64,000 nucleotides of DNA from Zymoseptoria tritici IPO323 (GCF_000219625.1 NC_018215.1:2046001-2110000), one strand, 5' to 3'. Numbered from the stretch's first letter, positions 44,735-56,142 are shown. Notes: generated by a model not told the origin, from the sequence alone. Program-made: numbers and translations.

Positions 44735-47700
44735 TCAATCTTGCGTGCCACGCTTTGCACGTTTTCGCGTCTGCTTCTTCTTCTTTTTGGGTTGCTCGAA
44801 GTCACTGCCGTCCTCGCCATCAGAACCCAGTGCCGATTCCTCAGCAGACTTCGTCGATTTGCGCTTCTTCTGGCCTCTCGCTGTACGACCTGAGGTTGAC
44901 GATGGACCCGCATCGTTCGCAGCTGATGTGCTTCCATTCGCAGTGTCGGTCACAGGGACATTGCGATCCAGCTTGGCCCGTTCGGCCATTCGATTGAGCG
45001 CGTTGCCCATCCTCTTGCTGCCCTCCGCCTTCTTTCTAGGAGCAAAGCCTTCACCACCGCCTACGCCAGCCGCACCGACTCCCACACTTCCATCAAAAAA
45101 AGCTGTAATGTTTGCTTGTGTGCCTTCGTCCAGTCTTCTGTTCATGTCCTTGATCACCGGTACGAGCACCTCGTCCGTGCGTTCCTGACTCCATCCGATC
45201 GTTGCCATGAGGAATGAGCGCAAAGCGTCCAAGTCTGGCACACCCCATTGGAACGCCTGCGCATCAGAGTCGACCTCGGGCTCCTGGTAGGCGATGTCGA
45301 CGCGGGCGTCAGGGAAGCTCGGAGGAAGAAATATCTTCGTTGCGTTGCGACGGAACTTCTTCCGGAAAGGCTTGTCAGCGTCTTCAGACTTGGGGATCTG
45401 ATTCATCTGCACGCCGGACCACCATGTCTTGAAATTGTCCAATGATCCAAATTCGGAGATGATTTCGAGAGCAGTCACAGGACCGACACCCGGCAAGCCT
45501 TCTGTGTAATCCGAACCGAGTAGATGAGCGACAGAGATCAGCTTACCGCGGGTCAAGTCGAACTCCTTCTCAAGATCTGAAGTGAGATAGCACTCGACAA
45601 ACTTCGCCTGGTTGAACATGTTCTTGTAGATGCGCGTACCACCGAAGAGGAAACAATCGGAGTCGTCGGTGACAATACCATCAACGAGACCGAGCTTGAC
45701 CAATTCAGCGCACTGCGCTTCGGCTTCCATTGGCGCAGTGATGTATGGGAGACCGAAGAGCCGTAGAAGTGCTTGACATTCCGTGATCATGATGTGAGTG
45801 ACCTCGTCCGCATCTCGACGGTCTTTCTTCTGCTGGTTGCGAAGCTGTTTGAGCTCTCTTTCGTAGTCCTGATGATTTTGTGCTTGGGACTTGTGGTTCA
45901 GTTGACTGGCGAATCTGGCGTGTTCTTCCGCTTCGAGTGTCAGCGCGTGAAGCATAGCCTCTTCTTCTGGATCCGAAAAGTCGTCGAACTCATCGTCGTC
46001 GTCGAGATAAACCGCCGGTTCGATGTCCAGGTCTGGAGGGGGCTCATCCTCGATCCCAGCCTCCGGTGCATTCAAAATGGGTTCCTCCGGCTCAACTGGA
46101 GCGTCCATGGGGACGTCCTCGAACTCTGCAGAGGGGGAACGCGACGCTTCACGAACTTGTTGCTCTGCTCTCAGCGCAGTGATGGCCTCCGTAGACTTGC
46201 TGGCTTTGACATTGTCGGACTCATGGTCGCTTTCACTCCAATCTATGACTTCCTCGTCCTCCTCCTCGTCCACGTTCTCAGGCTGTTGTGCAGCAGGGGT
46301 CGGTTCCGACCTGCTCTTTTGATGGGTTTCGACTGGCATCGAAGGCGCTACCGGCTTCGAAGGTTCATTGAGCGGGATCGCAGCGTTAGCCACATCAGCT
46401 GTTGCCTCGACCTCTGTAGCAGCAGGCGGCTGTGGCGGCTCAGCGCGTACATCTTCAGCCAGCTCGTCGTTGTCCTCATTGGGCGATGTTCCCGGTATCA
46501 AGATGTCATTCGACCCATTGTCGGGAGTAGGAGAATGTTGAGCTTCTGTGGTGACCGGAACGAAATCCCCCAACTCTTCACCATCAAGATCAATTACTTC
46601 GCCGCTCCTGAAGCTTTTGTTGAAGTTTTCAGCATCCAAATCGATGACTTCGTTCGTATCTGCTCGATGCAATGCACTGCCACCTTTCTCCTCAAAGCGA
46701 AACTGTTTGCTGAATTGCTTAGCCTTCTCGCGATCCTCAGCCTCGAGCAGCCTTTGCGCCTTCATGTTCTCCTCGACATCGGCGTTGAACCACGGCGGTA
46801 GAGGCTCTGCCTTTTTCTTCTGCTTCTCTTCCAGCCCCGGCTTCTCGAAACCACCAGCAATCTCCTCGGTCCGCTCTTGCATCTTCTTCTTTCCCAACAG
46901 TGAAGTGCCGAGATCAAGCTTTTCGAATGGGAGGGGGCCACTGAAACCAGCCTTTTTGGCGATCTCGCTGGGGGCTGCAGGTTTTGCAGGGGATGGTGCA
47001 CGGCGAGGAGGACTTGTTCTTCGCTTGTTCTTACGACTCTCAGCCAGCGCAGCCTGGAAGTCCATTGTATCGTCATCGTCGTCGCTCGACTCGGGCCTCT
47101 CGGTGGGTACACCAAATAATGTGATCTCGCGGCTTTCCGGAGCGGCATTGAATGCACGCCTATTCACGATGTTTGCGATTGCTCTGCCGCTACCTTTTGG
47201 CAGCGGTTTGGCCTCGTCAGCTGCCTTCTGGTGGAACACCTCGAGTAGGTCATTCTCTTCGCCATCAGATCCTGCAGCCTCAGGTTGAGCTGTCTCCGCG
47301 GCATGGTCCTTCTCCATGGACATTGCAATGGCCTTGCGCAGGTCTTCGTCCTCAGATGGTGGTTGCTCGTTCTCACCGAAGAGATCATCCTGGCCGTCGA
47401 CAGCTTCCCACTCCTCCGCCTCGTCATCCTGTTCAGCGTTCTCATCCTCACTACTTTGCACGAAGAGGGTGTCCGCCTGTTTGGCCGGCTTTTTCGTTGG
47501 CTTCCTCCTTGCACCACCTGGCCTCGTTGCTCCTGCCCGTTTCGACTGATAAATAACGCGCCTTTGCTTGGTGAGCTGGTCAGCCACCTCTTCATTATTG
47601 GAACGCTTCGTGGGTAATCTGTTCAGGCCTTCGATTGGAATGTCTTCGAACTCGTCGTCGTCATCATTGTCATCATCGGTCTCGGCTTTCACTCGCACCG

Positions 47701-48709
47701 GCTTATCCACGTCAATAGGCTTGTCTTCCTTGCCTTCATCACTGATCACGCCCAACGCCCATCCACCTTCGACTCCATCGTTCTTGACGAGAACATATTC
47801 TCTGCCCTTCTCGCCGGCGATCCTTCCGCCGCCGAACTCCATAGTCTCGGAGCCATTGAGGTGCATCAAGCGTTGTGTCAATTCGTTACGTTCCCGCACT
47901 CTGTCGATTTGAAATTTTGAGAACGCCATACGATCGGGAAACATGCTGTCTAGCTGCTCTTTCGAGTGTCCCATACGTAGTCGACTGCGAAGTCTCGCAG
48001 CATTCAGGATGTTGTAACGATCGGATGGAGGGAGCGACATGAAGAACTGGCCATCATAGTCGATCTTCGAAAAGTCGTATACGTTGATATCCTCTCCTGT
48101 GTTGAATTGCCGTGCATATTCTTGTAGATCCTCGAGCGACATGACCCTTGGATCGTTGGGACCGCCCATCTCGGCCATCGACATATCCAGTTCAGGCAGG
48201 TGGTATGCATCCTTCTTCTTGAACTTCCGATTCTGCTGCCGCTCTTGTTGTGTCATGTTCAACTCTTCCACGTACACGAGCCCCTCATCTGGCACCTCTT
48301 CCTCCTGTTCTGCTGGGTGTGCCCGTTCGGCTCGCTGTCTGGCGTCCTCCTCTTCTGCACGCCTCTGCATCTGCTTCGCCAATAGCTTTCCCGCTGTTCG
48401 AACCGCATCTTCACGCTTGCCCTCCCTACGCGACTTTCTCGCTCGGATGGTTTGCCTCTTGAGAGCGGGAGCTCCTCCATCGAAAACGAAGACAGGTTTG
48501 ATGCCGAAGAAGAGCAGCTTACAGATGCGACGGAAGAATCCGACGACATGACTGTTACGCAGTGCGTTTCCTTCCTTGTCGCGCACAGCCTTCAAGAATT
48601 GGTATATCCAGATACTGGCGTCGACGGCGAGTCGCTTGCGATTGAGGGTCTCGATCTTGATGGGCCGTGCGCAAGGCTGCACGATCTGCCATAGACCTGT
48701 GACACCCAT
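44735..48709 (-). CDS. RAD2: RAD2/XPG structure-specific endonuclease
   Basis: Nucleotide-excision-repair nuclease that makes the 3' incision in damaged DNA; nuclear, works with TFIIH. Intronless, 1324 aa. The N region is intact (MGVTGLWQIVQPCARPIKIE) with metal-binding D30 (AVDASIW) and D77 (VFVFDGGAP). The I region lies near residues 960-1080 (YITAPMEAEAQCAELVKLGL, VTDDSDCFLFG, HLLGSDYTEGLPGVGP), with the acidic pair of DDSD and the helix-hairpin-helix step. The long acidic spacer contains ubiquitin-interacting-like motifs (EDEDLRKAIAMSMEKDHA near 460 and MDFQAALAESRK near 560). A PCNA-binding box, QANITAFF, lies near residue 1200, and the tail is Lys/Arg-rich (KKRKSTK, KKKKKQTRKRAKRG), fitting nuclear import. 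Length is a little above yeast Rad2 (1031 aa), due to the spacer. Several long antisense frames are shadows. Confidence 0.97.
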   Translation of the reverse strand: MGVTGLWQIVQPCARPIKIETLNRKRLAVDASIWIYQFLKAVRDKEGNALRNSHVVGFFRRICKLLFFGIKPVFVFDGGAPALKRQTIRARKSRREGKREDAVRTAGKLLAKQMQRRAEEEDARQRAERAHPAEQEEEVPDEGLVYVEELNMTQQERQQNRKFKKKDAYHLPELDMSMAEMGGPNDPRVMSLEDLQEYARQFNTGEDINVYDFSKIDYDGQFFMSLPPSDRYNILNAARLRSRLRMGHSKEQLDSMFPDRMAFSKFQIDRVRERNELTQRLMHLNGSETMEFGGGRIAGEKGREYVLVKNDGVEGGWALGVISDEGKEDKPIDVDKPVRVKAETDDDNDDDDEFEDIPIEGLNRLPTKRSNNEEVADQLTKQRRVIYQSKRAGATRPGGARRKPTKKPAKQADTLFVQSSEDENAEQDDEAEEWEAVDGQDDLFGENEQPPSEDEDLRKAIAMSMEKDHAAETAQPEAAGSDGEENDLLEVFHQKAADEAKPLPKGSGRAIANIVNRRAFNAAPESREITLFGVPTERPESSDDDDDTMDFQAALAESRKNKRRTSPPRRAPSPAKPAAPSEIAKKAGFSGPLPFEKLDLGTSLLGKKKMQERTEEIAGGFEKPGLEEKQKKKAEPLPPWFNADVEENMKAQRLLEAEDREKAKQFSKQFRFEEKGGSALHRADTNEVIDLDAENFNKSFRSGEVIDLDGEELGDFVPVTTEAQHSPTPDNGSNDILIPGTSPNEDNDELAEDVRAEPPQPPAATEVEATADVANAAIPLNEPSKPVAPSMPVETHQKSRSEPTPAAQQPENVDEEEDEEVIDWSESDHESDNVKASKSTEAITALRAEQQVREASRSPSAEFEDVPMDAPVEPEEPILNAPEAGIEDEPPPDLDIEPAVYLDDDDEFDDFSDPEEEAMLHALTLEAEEHARFASQLNHKSQAQNHQDYERELKQLRNQQKKDRRDADEVTHIMITECQALLRLFGLPYITAPMEAEAQCAELVKLGLVDGIVTDDSDCFLFGGTRIYKNMFNQAKFVECYLTSDLEKEFDLTRGKLISVAHLLGSDYTEGLPGVGPVTALEIISEFGSLDNFKTWWSGVQMNQIPKSEDADKPFRKKFRRNATKIFLPPSFPDARVDIAYQEPEVDSDAQAFQWGVPDLDALRSFLMATIGWSQERTDEVLVPVIKDMNRRLDEGTQANITAFFDGSVGVGAAGVGGGEGFAPRKKAEGSKRMGNALNRMAERAKLDRNVPVTDTANGSTSAANDAGPSSTSGRTARGQKKRKSTKSAEESALGSDGEDGSDFEQPKKKKKQTRKRAKRGTQD

Positions 48710-49033
48710 TGCGCAGAGGTGCCGGCGGTCTCATGATATTATGACAGAGATGAAGGAGTATGGCACAGCAGAGATGAGGTGTTGTGGATCAATTTATTGA
48801 ACTGACGATGAGATGCACGCTGGATCGAGCAATGACGACACGCCAAGAATCACGTTCACGCGAAAGCATGTGATGAGAGAAGACATTTGCGACGTTGTCT
48901 TTGCTCCTGTCTGACTTCTGTGAACAAATCCATCACTTCACTTAGGCCTCGCCCATGACAATTCGTAACCCGAGCCGAACGCTCTCGTACCATCCCATCT
49001 CGTCAGTCACTCTCCACCGAAGCATCAACCTTC
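48710..49033. other. intergenic spacer
   Basis: About 320 bp between the RAD2 start (-) and the stop of the IFI6-like gene (-). It must carry the RAD2 promoter. No distinctive motif was recognised. Confidence 0.4.
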
Positions 49034-49920
49034 TTACGCATCCTCGCCAGACTCGAGCGTGGCATCAGAGCCATCCTCGATGTCCGACGTGGCTTCGCTG
49101 TCAGGACCGCTGTTCTGGCTTTGACCTTTCGATTCTGAGCTTGGGTGTCCCTGAGAAACCATAGCGAGAGCAGCCCCAGTGCGAACGGCGCCATTTGCTG
49201 CTGCCATACCATAGCCGCCCATGGAAGCGCTGGTCATGGTAGCGAAAACGCCTTTCTTCACAACGTGACCGGCCATCACCGACTGCCAGCGCGCTGCGAA
49301 AGACCCTCGTACAAGTCAGCAGGGATCGAAATGAAGTTGCCAGCGGGAGGAAACAAACCTGCTTGGATGCCCTTGGCCGACCATCCCATTGCAGCGAAGG
49401 CTGGTCCCCATACGAGCACAGGAGCGATCAGCACCACTGCGCCCAAGACGAAAAACGCCACCTGTCCCGGGTTCTCGCGGATGTAGTTGAGAATGTCGTT
49501 TGGCAAATTCTCGAGCTTGACCACTGCCAGTTGTGCAAGCAAGTCGTCAAATCCAATGGCTTTGCTGGCTTTCTTCAACCATCGGCCCAGCTCGCTCGAG
49601 TCTCCCGCTTCGACAGCCTTTTGTATGCTCATTGCGGCTTGGTTGATCCAGCTGTTGACATTTTCCGGGAAGTGCTGAGAGAACGAGACCACTTCATCAG
49701 AGGCATGGTGTGCCGTCTCTTCGACGCCTTTTGAGAATGTGTCGAATCCACCGGCGGCGTTGTGCGCTGTCTCTTCGACGCCTTGTGAGAACGTATCGAA
49801 TCCGCCGGCGGCGTTGTGAGCGGTGTCTTCGACGCCATGGGAGAATGAATTGAACCCTTCGGCAGCGTCTTTGGCGGTATTCTCGGACCACGCACTCACG
49901 TTGTTCCACCACTGATCCAT
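49034..49920 (-). CDS. IFI6/ISG12-like membrane protein with three 18-residue repeats
   Basis: Protein of 273 aa resembling the interferon-induced 6-16 (IFI6/ISG12) family in its C-terminal hydrophobic domain. Exons 49920-49359 and 49293-49034 join across a 65-bp intron with a rarer GTTTGT donor and a TTTCGCAG acceptor, giving GIQAARWQSVMAGHV at the join. Residues 19-72 are three 18-residue tandem repeats (AAGGFDTFSQGVEETAHN type; DNA 49705-49866), likely an amphipathic helix. A second helical part follows (SIQKAVEAGDSSELGRWLKK). Residues about 152-190 (GQVAFFVLGAVVLIAPVLVW, GPAFAAMGWSAKGIQA) and the Gly/Ala-rich ATMTSASMGGYGMAAANGAV form the family-like membrane domain. The tail is acidic and Ser-rich. 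In animals such proteins sit in mitochondrial or other inner membranes; the fungal role is unknown. The start at 49920 is chosen over the in-frame 50154 because the extra part is unlike the family and leader-like. Confidence 0.75.
49705..49866 (-). repeat. 54-bp tandem repeat (3 copies) inside the IFI6-like gene
   Basis: Three in-frame units of 54 bp encode residues 19-36, 37-54 and 55-72. Units two and three are nearly identical in protein (FDTFSQGVEETAHN and FDTFSKGVEETAHH), while unit one has diverged (FNSFSHGVEDTAHN), suggesting stepwise duplication from one end. Confidence 0.85.
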
Positions 49921-50966
49921 GGTCGTAAGTTTGGGGTATGTTGCGAGGATTTTTTCGCACTTGTGTCGCAACAGAAAGTTCAAGACGACAGGAATTTTGT
50001 TTGTTCTTCGCCAGGGTGACCGATAAGTATGCAAACGCAGTGATGACGCAGGCGACTTGTCCAGCAGCGTTTGCTTCGTCCAGTCCGCGCTGACTTCTTC
50101 AGAAATGCCCGTACGGGCACTTAGCATGCAGCTACTGCATGGGCGTTGTTCCATGACTTACCGACTACACCAATGCGAACAGACCTTTGACCTGAATAGG
50201 CACATGTTTTAACCTCGTGTGCAAGAGCTTTCAACCCTTCGTGTGGATGATCCGAGCGAGAACAAATCGTGGTCGCTGAGCGTCCATACCAGGCTTCGCG
50301 TGCATCAAACCACGGGACTCAACCCGTGATACTATGCGACCTGACGATGAGTCTACCTCAGCATGGAGACACCTGCCCCTCTGTCGATGTTGGCCATCAT
50401 GCGGCTGGACCTCGTCGACTCCTGTTTGATCGTCGGGAGTTGCTGCTTACAACGGCCAGAGTTCAAGGCTCTTGTAAGCGCCAAAAAGCCGTGGTGTCAC
50501 TTCGGCCGCGGAGGGCGGAGTTGCGCGTTATTGAGCAGGCGTAGATCATCATTGAAGTGCCTTCACCTTCATCCCCTCGGCGGGTATGAAAGTGAAGTTC
50601 CTTGAGATGGACACGAGCGAAGAGATCGGTCCCATGCATGTTGCGGGAGCGGGTACCTGCAGCGGGCGCGGACTGGGATGTCAGATTGAGTTGAGCAGGT
50701 GCGTCATGACTTTCATGTGACGGGAAGCTCCCTTCACTTTGTCCCTGCTCTGCCATTGATTTATTGTGACTCGGAATATTTCCTCCAGTGAGAAAGAGCT
50801 TCTCTCTACTTCACTTGCTCTCCGTTTGCTCAATTCCAACACTGTAATCAATTTTGTATAATCCTCCATCATTCTCTTGTCATCAACACACTGCCGAGCA
50901 ACGTCCGTCATTCGTTGCCACCTTCAATTGCCCATTCGTTTACGACCTCGACTTCAACTTCTCACC
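49921..50966. other. divergent intergenic region
   Basis: About 1.05 kb between the heads of the IFI6-like gene (-) and the DNA glycosylase gene (+). A minus frame at 50463-50756 begins MAEQGQSEGSFPSHESHDAP and is mildly protein-like but has no support from domain or splicing. Both promoters are inferred here. Confidence 0.4.
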
Positions 50967-52472
50967 ATGGCTCGAACAACAAGGGCCGCCGCTGCAAAGG
51001 CCAACGAGAACCTCAAGTCCAAGTCCTCGCATCTCTCTAGCCCGCCTGCTACCCCAGTTGTGAAGGGCAAGAAGAGCGCCAAAGCGACCCCTGCAATTAA
51101 GAAAGAAACCCCAGCTACCCCTACACAGCTGAGCACTCCTGCCAGCAATCGCAAGCGCACCAGGAAGACCATCAAGCAAGAGGATCAAGGCGACGTGAAT
51201 GAGCTCCCGCACAATCTCGCTGTGCTGCCAACGCCGGAGTCGGATGAGGTCGATGAGGCGCCAGCAAAGAAGCGTGCAAAGCGCTCAGCCGAAGCCGATG
51301 ACGATTCCGAGATTGCTGCGAAGATCGAGGATGTCGCTGAATCGCCGGAGAAGAAGCAGACCCCGAAGAAGAAGACTACCAAGTACAAGCTCAACCCTGG
51401 CATTTCTCCGTACCCGAACTACCCACGACCGACTCCCGAGGAATGTCATGAGGTTGTTCGGATTCTCGAAAAGCTTCATGGCAAAGTGAACGTGCCGAAG
51501 GTGGTGCCACCTCCATCACTGGAAGTGGCTGGCTGCGGAGAAGTGCCCTCTGTCCTCGATGCTCTTATTCGCACCCGGCTCAGCGCAAATACCACGAACA
51601 AGAACTCGTCGACAGCATTTCAAGGATTGGTCAAGCGGTTTGGTACTCTCAAAGAAGGCGTTGGCAAAGGCAGCGTCGATTGGGATGCTGTGCGTACTGC
51701 ATCGAACCACGACGTGTTCAAGGCGATCGAACGGGGTGGTCTGGCAAAGATCAAGTCCAAGGACATTCAGTCTATACTTCAGATTGCGTATGAGGAGAAC
51801 CAAGAGCGGAAGGCTGCTCTCACCGGCTCGGCTGAGGATCCTGCTGGGGCCGAACACGCGCAAGAAAGCGAGAAACAAGATGAGATCGAAAAGGCCGAGC
51901 AGAATGTCATCTCCTTGGATCATCTGCATCTGCTCAGCCGAGACGATGCCATCCGCAAGATGGTCGAGTTTCCGGGTATCGGTCTGAAGACAGCATCGTG
52001 TGTGGCGTTGTTCTGCATGGGCCACGCCTCCTTCGCAGTCGATACTCACGTGAGTTGAATGGCACTAACTCCGTTCGCATAATGCTGACAATCTTCGCAG
52101 GTGTTCCGTCTTTGCCAGTACCTTGGCTGGGTACCAAAGTCCACCAAGAAGGGCGAACCAAAAGTGGATCGCGACACAACTTTCTCGCACTGCGACGTTC
52201 GCATCCCAGATGAGCTGAAGTACGCCCTCCACCAGCTGCTGATCAAGCATGGCAAGACATGTCCACGCTGCAGAGCTGCCACTGGTCAATCGAGCGCGAA
52301 CTGGGAGGAAGGCTGCCCGATCGAACACCTGGTTAAGCGCCACGGAGCGAAGAAGGGTGGTGTCTCAGTAAAAGATCGCAAGAAGGCTGAAGTTGCTGCT
52401 ACTGGCGAGGAGGAAGTTGCGAAGGATGAGAGCGAGCTCAGCGATGTTGCATCGGAGTTTGCGGACGAGTGA
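50967..52472 (+). CDS. HhH-GPD superfamily DNA glycosylase
   Basis: Base-excision-repair glycosylase of the endonuclease III/HhH-GPD superfamily, 484 aa, nuclear. Exons 50967-52049 and 52101-52472 join across a 51-bp intron (GTGAGT donor) between His361 and Val362. The N-terminal 150 residues are Lys/Pro/Ser-rich and disordered, with a likely nuclear signal (NRKRTRKTIKQE). The HhH-GPD core contains the hairpin FPGIGLKTASCVALF near 334-348 and VDTHV at the exon join; the Lys of GLKTA and the Asp of VDTH are the positions of the catalytic pair of bifunctional enzymes. The C-terminal region has HQLLIKHGKTCPRCRA and a later GCPIEHL; the canonical iron-sulfur Cys spacing (6-2-5) is not present, only three cysteines. 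The start at 50967 is preferred because MARTTRAAAAK begins the basic tail and the 50877 extension is leader-like. Confidence 0.92.
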
Positions 52473-53064
52473 ACAACAGTGTTGATGGACGCAGCGGCGA
52501 CATTGAGTCGGGTCTAAGACGACTCGGCACAGAGCAGATTTGCGAGCAAGCGAGCTAGAAACCAGTGACCCAGGCACATTTTGACGCGTTTCTCGACGGG
52601 CAAACTGTATACTTGACCACCGCATACCCCGTACGTTGAATTCCAGGTTATCTTCTTTCCACGGTGCTTCGGCTGAGATCTCTCAGCTGCGGCGATAGTG
52701 ATCCGCGTGTCTCGTTCCACAGCGATCTCGAGCTGCGTGTAAGTTAGTGCTCATCGCCGATATCCGATTGAGCCATTCGATGAGCGATAAAGTCAATTGC
52801 TCTCTCATATTCAAGGCTGTGAGGTTGAAAAGGACGAAGAGAAACTCGTGGGCCAGAAGACTTGCTGACTGATGCTCCCGCCCATTTTGGGCGCGCCGGA
52901 GCGAATCCGCGCTAGAAGTGTCGACATCATCAACGCCGTTCGCCTCTGAATCACGACCGCCTTGACTGCACAATCTCTTACTCTTCTTCCGCATCGCCAA
53001 CAATCACACTGCTGATGAGAGGTTGAACTGGTCAGCCGTTTTCGCTCTCACACCGTCACCCACC
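52473..53064. other. intergenic spacer
   Basis: About 590 bp between two same-strand genes, holding the glycosylase terminator and the protease promoter. Short minus frames (52514-52720, 52683-53003) have no support. Confidence 0.4.
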
Positions 53065-55821
53065 ATGGCAACCATCATGCGCCGCCCGCAGACCCTCGGT
53101 CGGGCATCGAGACAATTACTGGACGCCGCATCACTATCACAGACTCTTGCACGCCGACCCGCGACATTACCACGACCCCTCTATGCGTATGCACGAAGCC
53201 GACAGTATGCATCCAAGTCACGAGAGCCCCAAAAATCGGAGGACGCAGATGGAAAGAAGGTCGACTCGAAGAAGGGCTCTCCCGCCGCAGGTATGGAGCA
53301 CCTGTACTCCAAGAGCTCTCCGATGTCATCAGGACCACAGCCGCCAGGAAAGAAGCCCGATTCGGAAGAAGATGGTCCGTTGCCCGGTAGGGACAAGCTA
53401 TCGGCCAAGGAAGAGAAGGCCCTTGACGACGTTTTCGCGTTGGTAAAGAAGGGAATGCCCGCGGGCATGGCAAAGGAGATCGACAAGGCTATCGAGCGGA
53501 TAAAGAAAGAGGGCATGCCGTTGGAGCTGCGGCAGACGATCGAGGAGTCGGCGAAGGAAGGCATGACTCCAGCGCGAGCGGCGAAGCTGTGGCGGTTGAC
53601 AACAACGATCGCACGACAGACGGTTGAACAGACAATGAGCGAGAAACACAAGGACGCCGCACAACAGAAGACGGCTGATGAACCGGGCCCGGCTGGACCA
53701 AAGAGGGACGGCGGAAAGAAGAAGGGCAAGGAGGATGCTCCGGAGGGCCTCACTTTCAAATTCGACCTTCAGAGCTTCCTGGTATCTGCATTCGTCTCGT
53801 ACATGCTCTACCGGCTTGTTGTACCTGGCGAGAACAGCAGAGAGATTACATGGCAGGAGTTCCGGAACACATTCTTCGACAAGGGTCTTGTCGAGAAACT
53901 GGTTGTGGTCAACGGCAACCGCGTACGAGTACACCTCCACCGAGAGAGCGTCGCTGCCATGTACCCGGACTCTCCCGCCGCGCATCCAAACTTCTACTAC
54001 TACTTCAGCATCGGTTCTGTCGAAGCATTTGAGCGACGAGTGGACGAGGCTCAGAACGAACTCGGCATACCCAATGTAGAGAGAATACCGGTCTCATATC
54101 AAGAGGAGGGTCGCTGGATGAACGCTGTCTTCGCTTTTGCCCCTACGCTTCTCTTTATCGGAGTCATCATGTACGTGTCGAGAAGAGCAGCAGGCGGAGG
54201 TGGTGGGGGTTCGAGTGGGATTTTCGGAATGGGAAAGAGCAGAGCAAAGAAGTTCAACCACGAGTCAGATGTCAAGGTCAAGTTCGCCGACGTCGCAGGC
54301 GCGGACGAGGCGAAGCTGGAGATCATGGAATTCGTGAGCTTCTTGAAGGACCCTAGCGTCTACACCAAGCTCGGAGCCAAAATCCCTCGAGGAGCAATTC
54401 TTTCTGGACCTCCGGGAACTGGTAAGACACTACTGGCCAAGGCGACTGCCGGAGAGAGTGGAGTGCCCTTCTTCTCGGTATCTGGTTCCGAATTCGTGGA
54501 GATGTTCGTCGGTGTTGGTCCCAGTCGTGTGCGAGACTTGTTTGCCAACGCGAGGAAGAACACACCGTGCATCATCTTCATCGATGAGATTGATGCCATT
54601 GGTAAAGCTCGTTCAAAGTCCAACTTTGGTGGTGGCAACGACGAGCGTGAAAGCACCCTGAACCAGATCTTGACGGAGATGGATGGATTCAACACTTCGG
54701 AACAAGTCGTCGTTCTCGCCGGTACGAACAGAGCAGACGTGCTCGACAAAGCTCTCATGCGTCCCGGTCGATTCGACAGGCACATCAGCATTGACCGACC
54801 CACCATGGATGGCCGAAAGCAGATCTTCGGCGTGCACTTGAAGAACATTGTGACGAACGAAGATGTTGAGTACATCAAGGGTCGTCTTGCAGCACTGACG
54901 CCAGGCTTCGCTGGTGCCGACATTGCCAACTGTGTCAACGAGGCCGCTCTCATCGCTGCGCGTGGCAAAGCGGAGTCTGTCGCTATGACACATTTCGAGC
55001 AAGCCATTGAGCGAGTCATCGGTGGACTGGAGAAGAAGAGTTTGGTGCTCACGCCTGAGGAGAAAAAGACTGTCGCGTATCACGAGGCTGGACACGCCAT
55101 CTGCGGATGGTACTTCCAGTTTGCGGATCCTCTTCTGAAGGTCAGCATCATTCCTCGCGGTCAAGGCGCGCTGGGTTACGCTCAGTACCTCCCGGGCGGT
55201 GGCAACGACGAGGTTCTCATGAATGTCAAGCAGCTCATGGACCGCATGGCCATGACTCTTGGTGGACGTGTGAGCGAGGAGCTGCACTTTGACACCGTCA
55301 CGAGCGGTGCCAGCAGCGACTTCAGCAAGGTCACCCGCATGGCGAACGCCATGGTCACCAAGTGGGGAATGTCAAATCTCGGATACATTTACTACCCCGA
55401 CTCATCCGAGAGCCAAGAAGCACAGCTCCAGAAGCCCTTCTCCGAGTCGACCGCACAAGCCATTGACGCCGAAGTCAACCGCATTGTGAACGAGGCCTAC
55501 AAGCAATGCCGACAGCTCCTTGAGGAGAAGAAGAAGGAAGTCGGCCTCGTTGCTGAGGAACTCCTCTCATTGGAAGTCCTCTCCCGTGACGACATGGTGC
55601 GACTATTGGGACCTCGACCTTGGGCCGACCCGGGCGAGTTCTCCAAGTACTTTGGAGGCGGCCCACTCGGACCTCCCGTCGGTGGACAGGCTGCTGAGCC
55701 CGGCGCCATCGACCCACCTCCGAGCAACGACAACCTCCCTCCTCCGCTTCGTGGACCTGGTGGCGAGGAGCCTGCGCCGACTCTGTACAAGCAATTGGAG
55801 CAGATGTCGAAGCGTTGGTGA
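53065..55821 (+). CDS. YTA12: mitochondrial m-AAA protease subunit (Yta12/Afg3 family)
   Basis: ATP-dependent zinc metalloprotease of the mitochondrial inner membrane facing the matrix, which degrades and processes membrane proteins. The product is 918 aa, intronless. The start at 53065 has a strong context (CACCATGG) and begins a basic presequence ([20 protein letters not shown]); an in-frame Met at 53023 is possible. Two transmembrane segments flank the intermembrane-space domain ([20 protein letters not shown] near 235 and [20 protein letters not shown] near 360). The AAA domain has Walker [10 protein letters not shown] near 453, Walker [10 protein letters not shown] near 508 and the arginine-rich MRPGRFDRH. 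The protease motif [10 protein letters not shown] with its zinc-binding residues lies near 673. A Gly-rich linker ([20 protein letters not shown]) precedes the AAA domain. Sequence details (RLLGPRPW tail) look more like Yta12 than Afg3, but the paralog call is uncertain. Confidence 0.93.
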   Translation: MATIMRRPQTLGRASRQLLDAASLSQTLARRPATLPRPLYAYARSRQYASKSREPQKSEDADGKKVDSKKGSPAAGMEHLYSKSSPMSSGPQPPGKKPDSEEDGPLPGRDKLSAKEEKALDDVFALVKKGMPAGMAKEIDKAIERIKKEGMPLELRQTIEESAKEGMTPARAAKLWRLTTTIARQTVEQTMSEKHKDAAQQKTADEPGPAGPKRDGGKKKGKEDAPEGLTFKFDLQSFLVSAFVSYMLYRLVVPGENSREITWQEFRNTFFDKGLVEKLVVVNGNRVRVHLHRESVAAMYPDSPAAHPNFYYYFSIGSVEAFERRVDEAQNELGIPNVERIPVSYQEEGRWMNAVFAFAPTLLFIGVIMYVSRRAAGGGGGGSSGIFGMGKSRAKKFNHESDVKVKFADVAGADEAKLEIMEFVSFLKDPSVYTKLGAKIPRGAILSGPPGTGKTLLAKATAGESGVPFFSVSGSEFVEMFVGVGPSRVRDLFANARKNTPCIIFIDEIDAIGKARSKSNFGGGNDERESTLNQILTEMDGFNTSEQVVVLAGTNRADVLDKALMRPGRFDRHISIDRPTMDGRKQIFGVHLKNIVTNEDVEYIKGRLAALTPGFAGADIANCVNEAALIAARGKAESVAMTHFEQAIERVIGGLEKKSLVLTPEEKKTVAYHEAGHAICGWYFQFADPLLKVSIIPRGQGALGYAQYLPGGGNDEVLMNVKQLMDRMAMTLGGRVSEELHFDTVTSGASSDFSKVTRMANAMVTKWGMSNLGYIYYPDSSESQEAQLQKPFSESTAQAIDAEVNRIVNEAYKQCRQLLEEKKKEVGLVAEELLSLEVLSRDDMVRLLGPRPWADPGEFSKYFGGGPLGPPVGGQAAEPGAIDPPPSNDNLPPPLRGPGGEEPAPTLYKQLEQMSKRW

Positions 55822-56142
55822 GCATTGCACGTCGGCGTTTGGGTCTGGTCCTCGTTTGCGCTGCTTTGGAATGGTTGCAGAATTGTCGATAAACACAAAC
55901 CCGAAGATTTCACATAGAGGGAGGTTGTTGCAGTGGACGTAAAGATGGATTATAGCACGGAGCATCGCGAGGCGTCAGGACGAAACAACGTGCTCGGGCA
56001 CAGGGATGAATGGATTGATTTTACTAGTATCTAAGCGGCAAATTGAAGCACTCCACTACCACGTCCCCTTCTCATGAATACTCGCAATTGTACTGCCAAT
56101 TGGTATGTAGCTTCTCCCGTCGAGGTCCAGGTACTTTAGGTC

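Noticed and set aside
45773..46801. 342-aa plus-strand frame inside RAD2
   Set aside because: Antisense shadow over the acidic spacer of RAD2, with no domain.
50240..50350. possible tRNA because of CACGGGACTCAACCCGTG
   Set aside because: A hairpin is present, but no acceptor stem, D arm or GTTCNANNC T-loop in the right spacing.
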